DNA of 64,000 nucleotides from Pantoea cypripedii (GTDB lineage Bacteria; Pseudomonadota; Gammaproteobacteria; Enterobacterales; Enterobacteriaceae): NCBI RefSeq assembly GCF_002095535.1, contig NZ_MLJI01000003.1, positions 467,478 to 531,477 of the forward strand, read 5' to 3'. Shown piece by piece: positions 56,424 to 64,000 of this stretch (position 1 is its first letter; each line of letters starts with the position of its first letter). The notes under the pieces were generated by a model. It saw only the letters and a program-made list of their open reading frames with translations, ran no database searches and was not told where the DNA came from. The position numbers and the translations under genes were made by a program.

Positions 56424-57381
56424 TACCGGGCTTAATCTGTTGAAAACGCTGGCCTGTATGACGGCGGTGTCTTTTTTCACCCTGTATCAGAGCTATGATC
56501 GCTACAACTACAATTACAGCCTGGCCCTCAACATCCTGAGTTTTATTTCCACTATCGCCACGCCGCTCTACTTTTTACTGAGCGGCTATATCGACAGCGG
56601 GCAGAAACACAGCCCCAGTTGGCAACTGGATAAGATTCGCCGCATTTTGTTGATTTTTCTCTTCTGGTTTACCTTTTTCTGGTTTGCCGGGGTGCAAAAC
56701 AAAGGTTATCTGATTCAGCCGTGGTTTATGATTTCACTGATTTTAATTTACGTGTCACATCCCTTGATTGACCGGTTAATCCTGTTTCCCGGCAAAATGG
56801 CCGCGATCATTTTTGTCCTGCTACTGGCGGCATTCTTGTATGACATTCTCGCGATATTGTGGCCGGACAATCGGGCGTTCTCCCTGCTGCCGCAATATCG
56901 TATCTGGACCTGGGTACTGTATTATCTGTCCGGTCGTCTGATGGCGTTGCCGATGGTGATTCAGACACTGCAATCGGTGCGGGTGGTGCGGCTCAGCCTG
57001 CTGTTGCTGCCTGCGGTTTATCTTTTTACCTGGCTGTATGAACGTTACTACTTCATCGCCCGTTTTATCTCTACCGGCAATGATTTCGTCCTGACAGGGT
57101 CGCAGGTCTATTTTCTGGTGATCCTGATAGCCATCAGCGTTAACGCCATCACGCTACCTGCCCACTGGAAAAAACTCCCGACGGTCTTCGCCACCCTGGG
57201 CAAGACCATGACCGGCGTCTATATCCTGCATTATCTGGTTTTCAATATTCTGGCGTGGGCAATCAGCATTCGATCGGTGGTGGATAAGTTGCTGGTGATT
57301 GCGCTGACGGTAGCGCTGGCGATGCTGATTTCGCTGGCAATGTTGCAAATTCCGGGTGTCAAAAAGCTGATTAGTTTGTAA
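56416..57381 (+). CDS. Acyltransferase-3-like integral membrane protein lacking catalytic residues
   Basis: A 321-residue protein with about ten hydrophobic helices. It fits the acyltransferase-3 (OafA/WecH) fold: P-L-Y-F-L-L-S-G-Y-I matches the conserved V-P-L-F-F-M-I-S-G-Y segment. The N-terminal motif is altered: the R-G-I-A of WecH is K-T-L-A (Lys10) and the catalytic His falls on Phe21. Start 56416 is preferred since AAGGA lies upstream; it overlaps the RND gene end by eight bases. It may have lost enzymatic activity or act through another site. Confidence 0.72.
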   Translation: MNNTGLNLLKTLACMTAVSFFTLYQSYDRYNYNYSLALNILSFISTIATPLYFLLSGYIDSGQKHSPSWQLDKIRRILLIFLFWFTFFWFAGVQNKGYLIQPWFMISLILIYVSHPLIDRLILFPGKMAAIIFVLLLAAFLYDILAILWPDNRAFSLLPQYRIWTWVLYYLSGRLMALPMVIQTLQSVRVVRLSLLLLPAVYLFTWLYERYYFIARFISTGNDFVLTGSQVYFLVILIAISVNAITLPAHWKKLPTVFATLGKTMTGVYILHYLVFNILAWAISIRSVVDKLLVIALTVALAMLISLAMLQIPGVKKLISL

Positions 57382-57388
57382 CGGGGAT

Positions 57389-57411
57389 GGCTGGCGGCAC
57401 GCCGCACAGCC
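57389..57411. terminator. Imperfect hairpin between acyltransferase-like and DUF1428 genes
   Basis: GGCTG-CGGC...GCCG-CAGCC is interrupted by single unpaired bases and lies between two convergent stop codons. There is no T tract. A weak terminator is plausible. Confidence 0.35.
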
Positions 57412-57423
57412 AGCAGGGCCGCC

Positions 57424-57777
57424 TCATTCATCAAGCAGCGGAGCGAAACCGCCATAAATCATGCGCTTGCCGTCAAACGGCATATTTTCGCCCATCTCTT
57501 TCATCCGCGGATCGGCCATCAGTTTTTTGTTAGCCTCATCACGCACTTCTTTCGAAGGGTATTCAATCCAGCTGAACACCACCGTTTCGTCCTCTTCCGC
57601 TTTTACCGCCATGCGAAAGCCGGTGGTTTTACCGTCCGGCACATCATCTGCCCAGCATTCAACGATGCGCGTCGCGCCAAACTCCTTAAACAAAGGCGCG
57701 GCTTTCGCCGCCATCGCCACATAAGCCTCCTTGTTGTCTACCGGAACCGCCACAACAAATCCATCAACATAGGACAT
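57424..57777 (-). CDS. DUF1428 family protein
   Basis: A 117-residue cytoplasmic protein (MSYVDGFVVAVP at the start, E-C-W-A-D-D-V-P, MPFDGKRMIYGGF near the end), the full pattern of DUF1428 (YbaA-like; ferredoxin-like dimeric alpha-beta barrel). The start at 57777 is chosen because the longer frame to 57960 adds a tail with no family match. No function is established for this family. It is a single-gene unit. Confidence 0.85.
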   Translation of the reverse strand: MSYVDGFVVAVPVDNKEAYVAMAAKAAPLFKEFGATRIVECWADDVPDGKTTGFRMAVKAEEDETVVFSWIEYPSKEVRDEANKKLMADPRMKEMGENMPFDGKRMIYGGFAPLLDE

Positions 57778-57816
57778 ACACAAATCCTCCGTCGTCAACT
57801 GCGCGATCGGTGATGA

Positions 57817-57939
57817 TCGCGAGGTCCAGTGTACGTGAGCCAGGTAAAGCGGATTTGCGTGATGGGCCGCAAAACGACCAGCAATATGCCGATGATTAAG
57901 GGTAAAATCACAGCAGAATTTTATGAGGATTATCACTAA
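57817..57939 (+). pseudogene. Possible remnant of a HigB-type toxin
   Basis: In the frame that ends TAA at 57937-57939, overlapping the HigA start (TAATG), the last residues are F-Y-E-D-Y-H, the typical end of RelE/HigB toxins, and V-K-R-I-C-V upstream resembles the W-R-I-x-F strand. Stop codons at 57811 and 57814 and the short length mean no intact toxin. The match is short and could be chance. Confidence 0.3.
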
Positions 57940-58244
57940 TGAGTATGCATAACCCCCCACATGGCGGTGAAATTATCTCGGGCATTATGGAAGATCTTGA
58001 TATTGGAGTCAGGGAGCTGGCACGTGCATTGGCTATCGCACCATCAACCGCTTCTCGTATGATCTCTGGTACTACGGCCATCACGCCAGAAATGGCAATC
58101 AAACTAGCAGCTGTGCTGGGTAGCACCCCCGAGATGTGGTTAAGAATTCAGGCGGTTTATGACCTGGAACGGGCGCAAAAGACTGTCGATTTGTCTGTAC
58201 TGAACACCAGTTATAAACCCAGACCGTTACATAAAGTCGGCTAA
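57939..58244 (+). CDS. HigA-family addiction-module antitoxin (orphan)
   Basis: A 101-residue XRE-type protein of the HigA/VapI kind: HNPPHGGEIISGIMEDLDIGV, then the HTH R-E-L-A-R-A-L-A-I-A-P-S-T-A-S-R-M-I-S-G and S-T-P-E-M-W-L-R-I-Q-A. HigA normally follows higB, binds the shared promoter and neutralises the toxin. No complete higB precedes it; only a possible tail remnant. It may now act as an orphan DNA-binding regulator or neutralise a toxin elsewhere. Confidence 0.83.
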   Translation: MSMHNPPHGGEIISGIMEDLDIGVRELARALAIAPSTASRMISGTTAITPEMAIKLAAVLGSTPEMWLRIQAVYDLERAQKTVDLSVLNTSYKPRPLHKVG

Positions 58245-58355
58245 CGATCTAAATCCTGCCCGTTCACACGGGCATTCCACTTTTATTCACCAGTCCCTTT
58301 AACCTGCTCAATGCGTTAAACTTTCAGTCACCTTCGTTCAGTCACACGGAATTTT

Positions 58356-59042
58356 ATGCGTATACCCATCGAACAGGCCGATCAGCCCTTTATTCATAGC
58401 TTCTTTGGCGAAAAAATTGACAGTATTGAAGCGGAATCCGCTCAGGCCAACCCGCTGCGGCAGGCGCTACAGGTGGCACGTCAGCAGGTAAACCAGGAAG
58501 CAGAGCTGAACTGGAAACGCGGTGCAATATTTCTCGTGCTATTTATATTTCTCTACGCGGCGCTGGGTGCATCGCTCACGCTGGATCTCAGCACCAAAGA
58601 CACCAGCCATAAAAGCATCGCGTATGCACTGGAAGCGGTGCCGGTTCTCATCGCTTTTTCTGGTTTTTTCCTCTCGCTGCTGTTCCTATTTTTTACCCGC
58701 AGCAGCGCACGCCGCGCGCGCAATTGGGAACGCAGCATCCTGTTGCTGGAAAAATATACCGGCAACAATCTGAGCCAGCAGATTAACGCGATGGGCGCAC
58801 GCACCACGCATTACTCGTTCTCAGCGATCATGACTTCCCTGGCGCTTTTTATCAGCCTGACCTGGGTGGTGATGTATAACTTCTTCACCTTTACCACCAG
58901 TGGCGTGATCGGCAGCGTTATTTCGCTGTTTATTACCACCATGACCTATGTGATCCTGGATATTCAGCTGTTGAAATCCGGTAAGCAGAGCGAGGTTGAT
59001 GAACCTCTCGTCCCTGCTGACGACGATAAAGAGCAAAAGTAA
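58356..59042 (+). CDS. Unrecognised inner-membrane protein with two helix pairs
   Basis: A 228-residue protein with four hydrophobic segments at about residues 52-70, 90-115, 150-170 and 175-200, and a charged C-terminal tail (PADDDKEQK). I do not recognise a family. The soluble N-terminus (~50 residues) is acidic and Gln/Ala-rich. It is preceded by a 110-base gap after the HigA gene and stands alone. Function unknown. Confidence 0.6.
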   Translation: MRIPIEQADQPFIHSFFGEKIDSIEAESAQANPLRQALQVARQQVNQEAELNWKRGAIFLVLFIFLYAALGASLTLDLSTKDTSHKSIAYALEAVPVLIAFSGFFLSLLFLFFTRSSARRARNWERSILLLEKYTGNNLSQQINAMGARTTHYSFSAIMTSLALFISLTWVVMYNFFTFTTSGVIGSVISLFITTMTYVILDIQLLKSGKQSEVDEPLVPADDDKEQK

Positions 59043-59075
59043 GCCTCGTAACGGTGCTGAATCGCACTTTTCGAT

Positions 59076-59330
59076 TCAGCACGCTTCCGCGATCACCTCC
59101 ACCAGGATTAAGGGACAACGCTTCACCCGGCAGGCCTGGGAATAAGCCAGTGAACATACCGAACACAGGTCCCGCACCTCAGACTGGTATTCATATTCGG
59201 TGAAATAACGGAAACGGCCACTGTCAGGCTCGGTACGCCAGAAACGTTGTGGTTCGAGAATTTCATCAAGCTGCCTGAAAGTCAGGGCTGAAGGGTTATG
59301 AAACCCCACTCTTACGCGATATATAGTCAT
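59076..59330 (-). CDS. Small cysteine-containing hypothetical protein
   Basis: An 84-residue product (MTIYRVRVGFHNPSALTF start). Five Cys fall in the C-terminal half (DLCSVCSLAYSQACRVKRC, and a last Cys). AGG precedes the ATG. The CxxC could bind zinc, or the Cys could pair. No family was recognised; it is convergent with the membrane protein before it. It could also be a spurious frame. Confidence 0.45.
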   Translation of the reverse strand: MTIYRVRVGFHNPSALTFRQLDEILEPQRFWRTEPDSGRFRYFTEYEYQSEVRDLCSVCSLAYSQACRVKRCPLILVEVIAEAC

Positions 59331-59479
59331 AACCTGATTATTCGCACCCTGCCCGTCACCAGCCAGACGTTATTGGTTTTCAATGCGATAGACTTTGCTT
59401 ATCAGCTTCCCGGTGGTGCAGGTGACATCCCGCATCACGGGCGCTAAAGTGGTTCTTTTGTTTGATTTTACGAGGGAAA

Positions 59480-59812
59480 ATGAAACCTTTATTTGTCTAC
59501 GGCACGCTGTGCCCAGGCCGTTCCAATGCACATATTCTGGAGAACATCGGCGGCGACTGGCTGGAGGGCTTTGTGACCGGCACCTTCTACGAACGTGGCT
59601 GGGGCGCAGCGGCAGATTTCCCCGGTATCGTGCTGGATAAAAACGGCCCGCGCGTGGCGGGGTATTTGTTTTTGTCAGATCAGCTGGATGTCCACTGGCC
59701 GATGCTGGATGAGTTTGAAGACGGCTATGACCGGGTCGAGGTTGATGTCACGACGTCACAAGGCCAGCAGGTGGCGGCCTGGGTGTATCAGTTGCAGCCG
59801 CGGATTGAGTAA
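59480..59812 (+). CDS. Gamma-glutamylcyclotransferase-like (AIG2/YtfP family) protein
   Basis: A 110-residue protein beginning MKPLFVYGTLCPGRSNAHIL; V-Y-G-T-L is the family substrate-binding loop and D-E-F-E-D-G-Y contains the catalytic Glu region. Members of the GGCT-like fold release 5-oxoproline from gamma-glutamyl amines, though many bacterial members are uncharacterised. The start at 59480 follows GAGGGAAA; the frame is open to 59462 but that addition is untypical. Confidence 0.83.
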   Translation: MKPLFVYGTLCPGRSNAHILENIGGDWLEGFVTGTFYERGWGAAADFPGIVLDKNGPRVAGYLFLSDQLDVHWPMLDEFEDGYDRVEVDVTTSQGQQVAAWVYQLQPRIE

Positions 59813-60076
59813 CATTTTGCCGGTCCGCAAAAAATACGGTTGACGGAACCATTGACCATATTGATACTAAAAAACGACGGCACGGTGGGTAGAGACCGTG
59901 ACCGCCGGAAAAACTACTTACGTTTGTGGTTTGTCATAGGGGGCTTGACGTTGCTGCGTCGGCCCCTTAGTTTTTTCCACACCCGCCGAACCATCAATAC
60001 TTCCGCATAATCATGCCCGCATGACAAAAATGAAACGTGTATCATAACCAGCGTATTCATTTTTAAGCCTTTATCC
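59813..60076. other. Intergenic region upstream of mdcR
   Basis: 264 bases. A hairpin-like stretch (59880-59910, GGTGGG...CCGCC) and an oppositely oriented 48-codon frame are the only visible structures; the mdcR promoter must lie here. Confidence 0.35.
59914..60060 (-). CDS. Possible 48-residue basic peptide divergent from mdcR
   Basis: The frame from ATG at 60060 (AAGG about eight bases upstream) starts MNTLVMIHVSFLSCGHDYAE and ends with a very basic tail (KKLRGRR, HKRK). No homologue was recognised. It lies in the mdcR promoter region and may be chance, but a start with an SD-like sequence and a biased composition make it worth noting. Confidence 0.28.
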   Translation of the reverse strand: MNTLVMIHVSFLSCGHDYAEVLMVRRVWKKLRGRRSNVKPPMTNHKRK

Positions 60077-61024
60077 ATGAAACTCAATTTCGATAACGAC
60101 CTGACGGTGCGTAAGCTTTTTATCTTCTGCACCTATATGGAAAGCGAGAATCTGGCCCGCACGGCAGAAACTCTCGGCATTAGCACGGTCAGCGTGCATC
60201 GTGCACTACATACGCTGGAAGAGAGCCTGCGCTGCCCGTTGTTTACCCACAAGGGGCGCAATCTGGTGGCGTTGCCCGCCGCCTGGACGTTGCTGGAATA
60301 CAGCAATGAAGCGCTGCAAACTCTGAGCCAGGGGCTGGAGGAGACGCGACGCACGGCGGGTATCGGGCTGGGGCATCTGCGTATTGGCACCCTCTATTCA
60401 TTGTCGCTGGATACCGTGCCGCGCCTGATTATGAATATGAAGCTGCGCCGCCCCGAGCTGGAGCTGAACCTGACCATGGGTTCGAATCAGGTGCTGACGG
60501 GCATGTTACAAAATAATCAGCTGGACGCGATGATCATCTCGGTGACGGAAACCGAAATCGACCAGAAGGTGTTTGAGCAGGTAGGTTTGTTTCAGGATGA
60601 TATCTATCTGGCAGTGCCCACCGCCGAGCAGCGCGATTCAACAGCAGATATTGATCTGAGCGACTACAGCGATAAGCCGTTTGTCTCGCTGGATGAAGGA
60701 TTCGCCACCTTTACCGGCTTCCAGGAAGCCTGTCATGTCGCCGGTTTCGAACCCAATATTGTCACGCGGGTGAATGATATCTTTTCCATGCTGAGTCTGG
60801 TGCAGGCTGGGATGGGCTATTCACTGGTGCCGGGCCGGATGCGCAAACAATACGAACACGATTTACAGTTTCTTAAACTGGCCGAGCCGTATCAGATGCG
60901 CCAGCAAATCGCCATCGTCTTTGCCCGCAACCGCGAACATGATCCCAATCTGCTGGCGCTGGTGGCAGAAGGTCGTATGTATGCCTTAAGCCTGCAAAAT
61001 AAGGCTCAGCGCCCCTCATCCTGA
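60077..61024 (+). CDS. mdcR: LysR-family malonate regulator MdcR
   Basis: A 315-residue LysR protein: HTH near residues 12-62 (FIFCTYMESENLARTAETLG, then STVSVHRALHTLEESLRCPLF) and an effector-binding domain after. In Klebsiella MdcR controls the malonate decarboxylase genes. Here it lies beside mdcH and is convergent, with 19 bases of overlap of the 3' ends, matching the known mdc order with mdcR at the end. Confidence 0.88.
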   Translation: MKLNFDNDLTVRKLFIFCTYMESENLARTAETLGISTVSVHRALHTLEESLRCPLFTHKGRNLVALPAAWTLLEYSNEALQTLSQGLEETRRTAGIGLGHLRIGTLYSLSLDTVPRLIMNMKLRRPELELNLTMGSNQVLTGMLQNNQLDAMIISVTETEIDQKVFEQVGLFQDDIYLAVPTAEQRDSTADIDLSDYSDKPFVSLDEGFATFTGFQEACHVAGFEPNIVTRVNDIFSMLSLVQAGMGYSLVPGRMRKQYEHDLQFLKLAEPYQMRQQIAIVFARNREHDPNLLALVAEGRMYALSLQNKAQRPSS

Positions 61025-61917
61025 TGCAGACGGGCGTAGAGATGATGCACCAGTTCCATGCTGCTGCGTTCCAGCGCCAGACACTCACCCTGCGGCTGCG
61101 TGCTGCGGGTGAGCCCGGTCAGCACCCCGCCTGGCGGCATTTCAAGCACCAGCCGCACTTCGCGCTCCTCAGCCGCGACCATCGCTTCATGCCAGCGTAC
61201 CTGGCGCGCCATATTCAGCGCCAGATCATCTGCAATATGTTCCGGCTGCCACAGCACGCGCGCGCTGTTGCCACTCAGGTAAGCACAACGCGGACGTTGC
61301 AGGCTCACCCTTTTCATCGATTCCACCAGCTTACTCGCCGGTTCAGCCAGTAATGCGCAGTGGGAGGGTACGCTGATCGTCAGACGTCGGACACAACGCG
61401 CCCCGCGCGCGCGCGCCGCATCACCGGCGGATTGCATCGCCTGCTCGCTACCGGCGATCACAATTTGTGATTCCGAATTGATGTTGGCGATAAAACTGTG
61501 CTGGTTATCCACCAGTGGTTCCACCTGTTCCAGTGGCAGGCCGTTGATCGCCGTCAGCCCATAACCATGCGGATACGCGCTTTCCATTAAGTCACCACGC
61601 AGGGCGACCAGCCGCAGGGCATCAGCAAAATCCAGCGCCCCGGCAATCACCGCCGCCGGATAAGCGCCAATCGACAGACCACATACCATATCCGGCTCGA
61701 TGCCCTGGGCTACCAACCGTCGTGCGGCTGACACCCCGGCAATCAATAACGCCAGCTGCACTGCGCGGGTGTGCTGCAACGCTTCCTGGCTATCCAGCGT
61801 CGCCAGTTCATCACCCAGTATATCCTGCGCCAGCTGCCAGGTTTCATCGCGCGGCAGCTCGGCTAACATGCCCGGCCGTTGTGCGCCCTGGCCGGGGAAA
61901 GTAAATAAGGTTTTCAT
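61006..61917 (-). CDS. mdcH: Malonate decarboxylase epsilon subunit MdcH (malonyl-CoA:ACP transacylase)
   Basis: A 303-residue transacylase that loads malonyl onto the phosphoribosyl-dephospho-CoA arm of the acyl carrier subunit MdcC. FTFPGQGAQRPGM at the start and the nucleophile G-L-S-I-G-A (about residue 92) are FabD-family marks; a later S-V-P-S-H-C-A-L-L contains the catalytic His. The start overlaps mdcG by four bases. 3' overlap with mdcR by 19 bases. Confidence 0.9.
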   Translation of the reverse strand: MKTLFTFPGQGAQRPGMLAELPRDETWQLAQDILGDELATLDSQEALQHTRAVQLALLIAGVSAARRLVAQGIEPDMVCGLSIGAYPAAVIAGALDFADALRLVALRGDLMESAYPHGYGLTAINGLPLEQVEPLVDNQHSFIANINSESQIVIAGSEQAMQSAGDAARARGARCVRRLTISVPSHCALLAEPASKLVESMKRVSLQRPRCAYLSGNSARVLWQPEHIADDLALNMARQVRWHEAMVAAEEREVRLVLEMPPGGVLTGLTRSTQPQGECLALERSSMELVHHLYARLHQDEGR

Positions 61918-62519
61918 GGCGTCTCCTCCGCCCAGGGGTTATCCGTCAGGCGCGGCCCGCGCGCGGTTTTCAGCAATACCCGTCCGCTACGCAGCCACTC
62001 ATTCAGGGCAAAACCACCCTGCGGCGTTTCAATCTGGGTATCAGCGCGACAGGGCAACAATGACAGCGCCTGTTGCCAGCGGGCAAAATCTACTGGCTGC
62101 CGGGGTTGTGGTGCACGAATCAGCAGATCCAAATCACTATCCCGATGTAATACCGGCAACGCGGTAGCCAGTGCGAAGCCGGTACTGCCGGTAACGCCCC
62201 ATTCCCACGGCCAGGGCTGCTGGCGCAACATCACCAGCGCCTGCACCGTCGGATGGTCATTTAACTTCGCCGGGACCACCAGCATTTCTGGTGAGATGAT
62301 GTGCATCACATCATGCGGGGCGACCCAGGCCGCAGCCCGCTGATGGCGTGCCTGACCGCGCACGCCAACCGGGATCAACCCGTCCTTCATCACATCACGC
62401 CGCACCACCACCGGTTGCTGATGGTTCCACAGTTCCGCCACCCAGGGTTCTGTTACCCCAAGTAGCGCTGCATCATGGCGCAGCCAGAGGAGGTCATGTG
62501 GACGTGCGGCGAAGTTCAT
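61914..62519 (-). CDS. mdcG: Holo-ACP synthase MdcG (phosphoribosyl-dephospho-CoA transferase)
   Basis: A 201-residue nucleotidyltransferase that attaches the 2'-(5''-phosphoribosyl)-3'-dephospho-CoA group to MdcC. R-D-S-D-L-D-L-L-I contains the catalytic DxD; the N-terminus R-P-H-D-L-L-W-L and the G-S-T-G-F-A-L-A block are typical. It overlaps mdcH by four bases and follows mdcF with two bases between the genes, within the mdc operon. Confidence 0.9.
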   Translation of the reverse strand: MNFAARPHDLLWLRHDAALLGVTEPWVAELWNHQQPVVVRRDVMKDGLIPVGVRGQARHQRAAAWVAPHDVMHIISPEMLVVPAKLNDHPTVQALVMLRQQPWPWEWGVTGSTGFALATALPVLHRDSDLDLLIRAPQPRQPVDFARWQQALSLLPCRADTQIETPQGGFALNEWLRSGRVLLKTARGPRLTDNPWAEETP

Positions 62520-62521
62520 TT

Positions 62522-63481
62522 TCAGATTCCTGCGGTTAAAGAGATAAACAGCGGCAGCGACAGAATCGACAGCAGCGAGCTAAGCAACAGCACCGCTTCC
62601 GCATCCGGCGACTGCACGCCAAAACGGTTGCCAAATACCACGCCAAAGAAACCGGCGGAAAGCGCAATCATCAGAATCGCAGTGACCGCGACGGTGCCGT
62701 GTAGACCAAAGGCCAGCACAATTCCCCAGGCTATCGCCGGTTGAATCAGCAACTTCGTGACGGTGGAGCTGATCACCATGGTGTTGATTTTCAGTTTACG
62801 CGCCGAGAGGATCACCCCGGTCAGGAACAAGGCAGCAGCGGTGGCTGACAGGCCCAGCGGCTTAATCGACGCCAGCAGCAGGTCAGGCATTTTCACACCA
62901 AATGCTGACAGCACCACACCCAGCAACGGTCCCCAGACAATCGGTTTTTTCACTGAACGCCACATCAGTACCGGCAGCATAGCCAGCGTTGAACGTTGTG
63001 TTTCACCGGCAGCACGCGCTTTCTCACGTTCGAGGATCAGCAGACAGAACGGCGTCATCAGCACGGATCCACAGGCGATGGAAACCGCCACCGATAGCGA
63101 AGTCGTAGAACCTTCGCCCACTACGCTGCCGAGAATCGGCAATCCGAGCGCGGCATAGTTGGGCAGCGCGACGGTCAGCGTCAGTACGGCCGCATCCTGC
63201 GGAGACTTTTTAAACACGCCAACCGCAATGAAATACAGCGCCGCATAGGCAATCCACATTGCCAGGGTCAGCACCACAATCAACGGCATCTGCGCAACGA
63301 TACCACTCCAGGGAGTTTGCACCGTGGCACTGAACAGCGCCGCCGGTAAGGCAAAATCCATCACAAAAATATTGAGTAACGAGACGTTCTTGTTATCGAC
63401 CATCCCGGCTTTGCCAGCCCAGAAACCCAACAGCATGATGACAAAAATGGGTGCAAGGGCATGAAGAATCACGTAAGTCAT
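62522..63481 (-). CDS. mdcF: Malonate transporter MdcF (AEC family)
   Basis: A 319-residue membrane protein of the auxin-efflux-carrier family, with about ten helices. MTYVILHALAPIFVIMLLGFWAGK, V-A-L-P-N-Y-A-A-L-G-L-P-I and the C-terminal S-A-G-F-F-G-V-V-F-G are family features. In the mdc operon of Klebsiella MdcF is the malonate importer; place and gene order here are the same. Confidence 0.87.
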   Translation of the reverse strand: MTYVILHALAPIFVIMLLGFWAGKAGMVDNKNVSLLNIFVMDFALPAALFSATVQTPWSGIVAQMPLIVVLTLAMWIAYAALYFIAVGVFKKSPQDAAVLTLTVALPNYAALGLPILGSVVGEGSTTSLSVAVSIACGSVLMTPFCLLILEREKARAAGETQRSTLAMLPVLMWRSVKKPIVWGPLLGVVLSAFGVKMPDLLLASIKPLGLSATAAALFLTGVILSARKLKINTMVISSTVTKLLIQPAIAWGIVLAFGLHGTVAVTAILMIALSAGFFGVVFGNRFGVQSPDAEAVLLLSSLLSILSLPLFISLTAGI

Positions 63482-63547
63482 AAATCACCTGTTATTAGAA
63501 GAGTGAATACTGACGCGATGGTGTTCATTTAACAGATGCTTCAGGTC

Positions 63548-63572
63548 ACCGGGCGTGGATTACACACCCGGT
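63548..63572 (-). terminator. Hairpin between mdcE and mdcF
   Basis: ACCGGGCGTG and CACACCCGGT pair over ten bases with one G-U on the mRNA strand and a five-base loop. It sits in the 131-base gap between mdcE and mdcF without a T tract, so it may slow RNA decay or reduce read-through rather than fully terminate. Confidence 0.4.
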
Positions 63573-63612
63573 CCTGTCGCTATCCGGCAGGTAAGTCTTT
63601 TTTTATTTTTTA

Positions 63613-64000
63613 TTACCAGGCGGCGCGCATACGTTCGCGTACCTGCGCTGAAGCCTGACGATTGGCGGCTACCTCACCGGAACCACGGCGTGGATCACGG
63701 CGTGCATCCTCAATCGCGGCGGCCAGGGTGTCGCGCACCCGCTGGAGGTCACTCGCGCTCGGTGCATCCGGGTCGGCAATGTTCAGCAGAGAAGAAAGCA
63801 GGCCCAGGGTGGCGTAATTGCTGATGTCGTAGGCCATCGGCGGCACGGTCGCCGCCAGTTTTTCCAGCGCTTCGACGGTACGCAGCGTGATACGGGCGGC
63901 AGATTCTTTACCCATCGCATGCACCAACACACCGGCATCATTGAAGGCAATCAGACGATTGGCCTGATACCCGTGCGCCAGAAACGCCCCGGACATTGCC
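63613..64000 (-). CDS. mdcE: Malonate decarboxylase gamma subunit MdcE (C-terminal part, cut by window edge)
   Basis: The frame is open to the right edge; the 129 visible residues are the C-terminal part. A-M-S-G-A-F-L-A-H-G-Y-Q-A and A-M-G-K-E-S-A-A-R-I match the carboxyltransferase-like gamma subunit. With the beta subunit MdcD it decarboxylates malonyl-ACP. The ATG at 63996 is internal. The gene continues beyond the window, presumably with mdcABCD upstream. Confidence 0.87.
   Translation of the reverse strand, partial: AMSGAFLAHGYQANRLIAFNDAGVLVHAMGKESAARITLRTVEALEKLAATVPPMAYDISNYATLGLLSSLLNIADPDAPSASDLQRVRDTLAAAIEDARRDPRRGSGEVAANRQASAQVRERMRAAW

Noticed and set aside
1..64000. Insertion sequences or transposase genes
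   Set aside because: No transposase-like protein or paired terminal repeats were seen, despite signs of transfer around the giant genes and the blc operon.

Overview
The window looks like a chromosomal stretch from a plant- or environment-associated member of the Enterobacterales, most likely Erwiniaceae close to Pantoea or Erwinia. This is inferred from gene content (malonate decarboxylase genes in Klebsiella-type order, a GadH-like membrane dehydrogenase, a MarT/FidL-like pair, a chaperone-usher fimbria, a gallate pathway). No rRNA or tRNA was seen to fix the species. Nearly all of it is accessory metabolism and surface or secretion functions; no core housekeeping block is visible.

Layout. 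(1) 1-18340: two paralogous giant genes of about 2,900 codons each, in the same direction, noticeably more AT-rich than their neighbours. The first is cut by the left edge. Both are interrupted by frameshifts at homopolymer runs, and they are separated by a two-gene glycoside cassette (GPH-type symporter plus GH31 alpha-xylosidase-like enzyme). I do not recognise the giant proteins; they are the best candidate for an undescribed system. (2) 18409-34451: an aromatic-acid island. galBCD plus an extra dehydrogenase-like gene run leftwards from a divergent LysR regulator with two N-terminal HTH segments; galT and galA lie about 10 kb away. Between the halves sit a three-subunit flavocytochrome dehydrogenase and a complete gamma-butyrolactone operon (IclR regulator, semialdehyde dehydrogenase, Fe-alcohol dehydrogenase, lactonase) matching Agrobacterium blcRABC/attJKLM, with two tandem palindromic operators. 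(3) 34545-39567: a frameshifted MFS gene, then an M20 amidohydrolase and an MHS transporter divergent from a LysR regulator. (4) 39588-45634: a chaperone-usher operon opened by a LuxR-type regulator and closed by a divergent EAL protein. (5) 45725-47815: a long AT-rich non-coding region and a MarT-FidL-like membrane regulator pair. (6) 48061-59812: an AI-2E-type permease, a P2-type Ca2+-like ATPase, a 35-residue membrane peptide, an RND adaptor/pump pair with an acyltransferase-like membrane protein lacking the usual catalytic residues, a DUF1428 protein, an orphan HigA with a possible HigB relic, and small proteins. (7) 60077-64000: mdcR converging on mdcHGFE of the malonate decarboxylase operon, running off the right edge.

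How the parts work together. GalT imports gallate, GalA opens the ring, and GalD, GalB and GalC convert 4-oxalomesaconate to pyruvate and oxaloacetate. BlcC opens gamma-butyrolactone to gamma-hydroxybutyrate; BlcB and BlcA oxidise it to succinate semialdehyde and succinate. Both feed the TCA cycle, and both substrates fit life on plant material. The dehydrogenase, M20/MHS module, xyloside cassette and malonate operon extend the same theme. The fimbriae, RND pump and giant proteins suggest interaction with surfaces or hosts. All coordinates and motifs come from reading the sequence; family names come from recognition of motifs and gene order, not from a database search.
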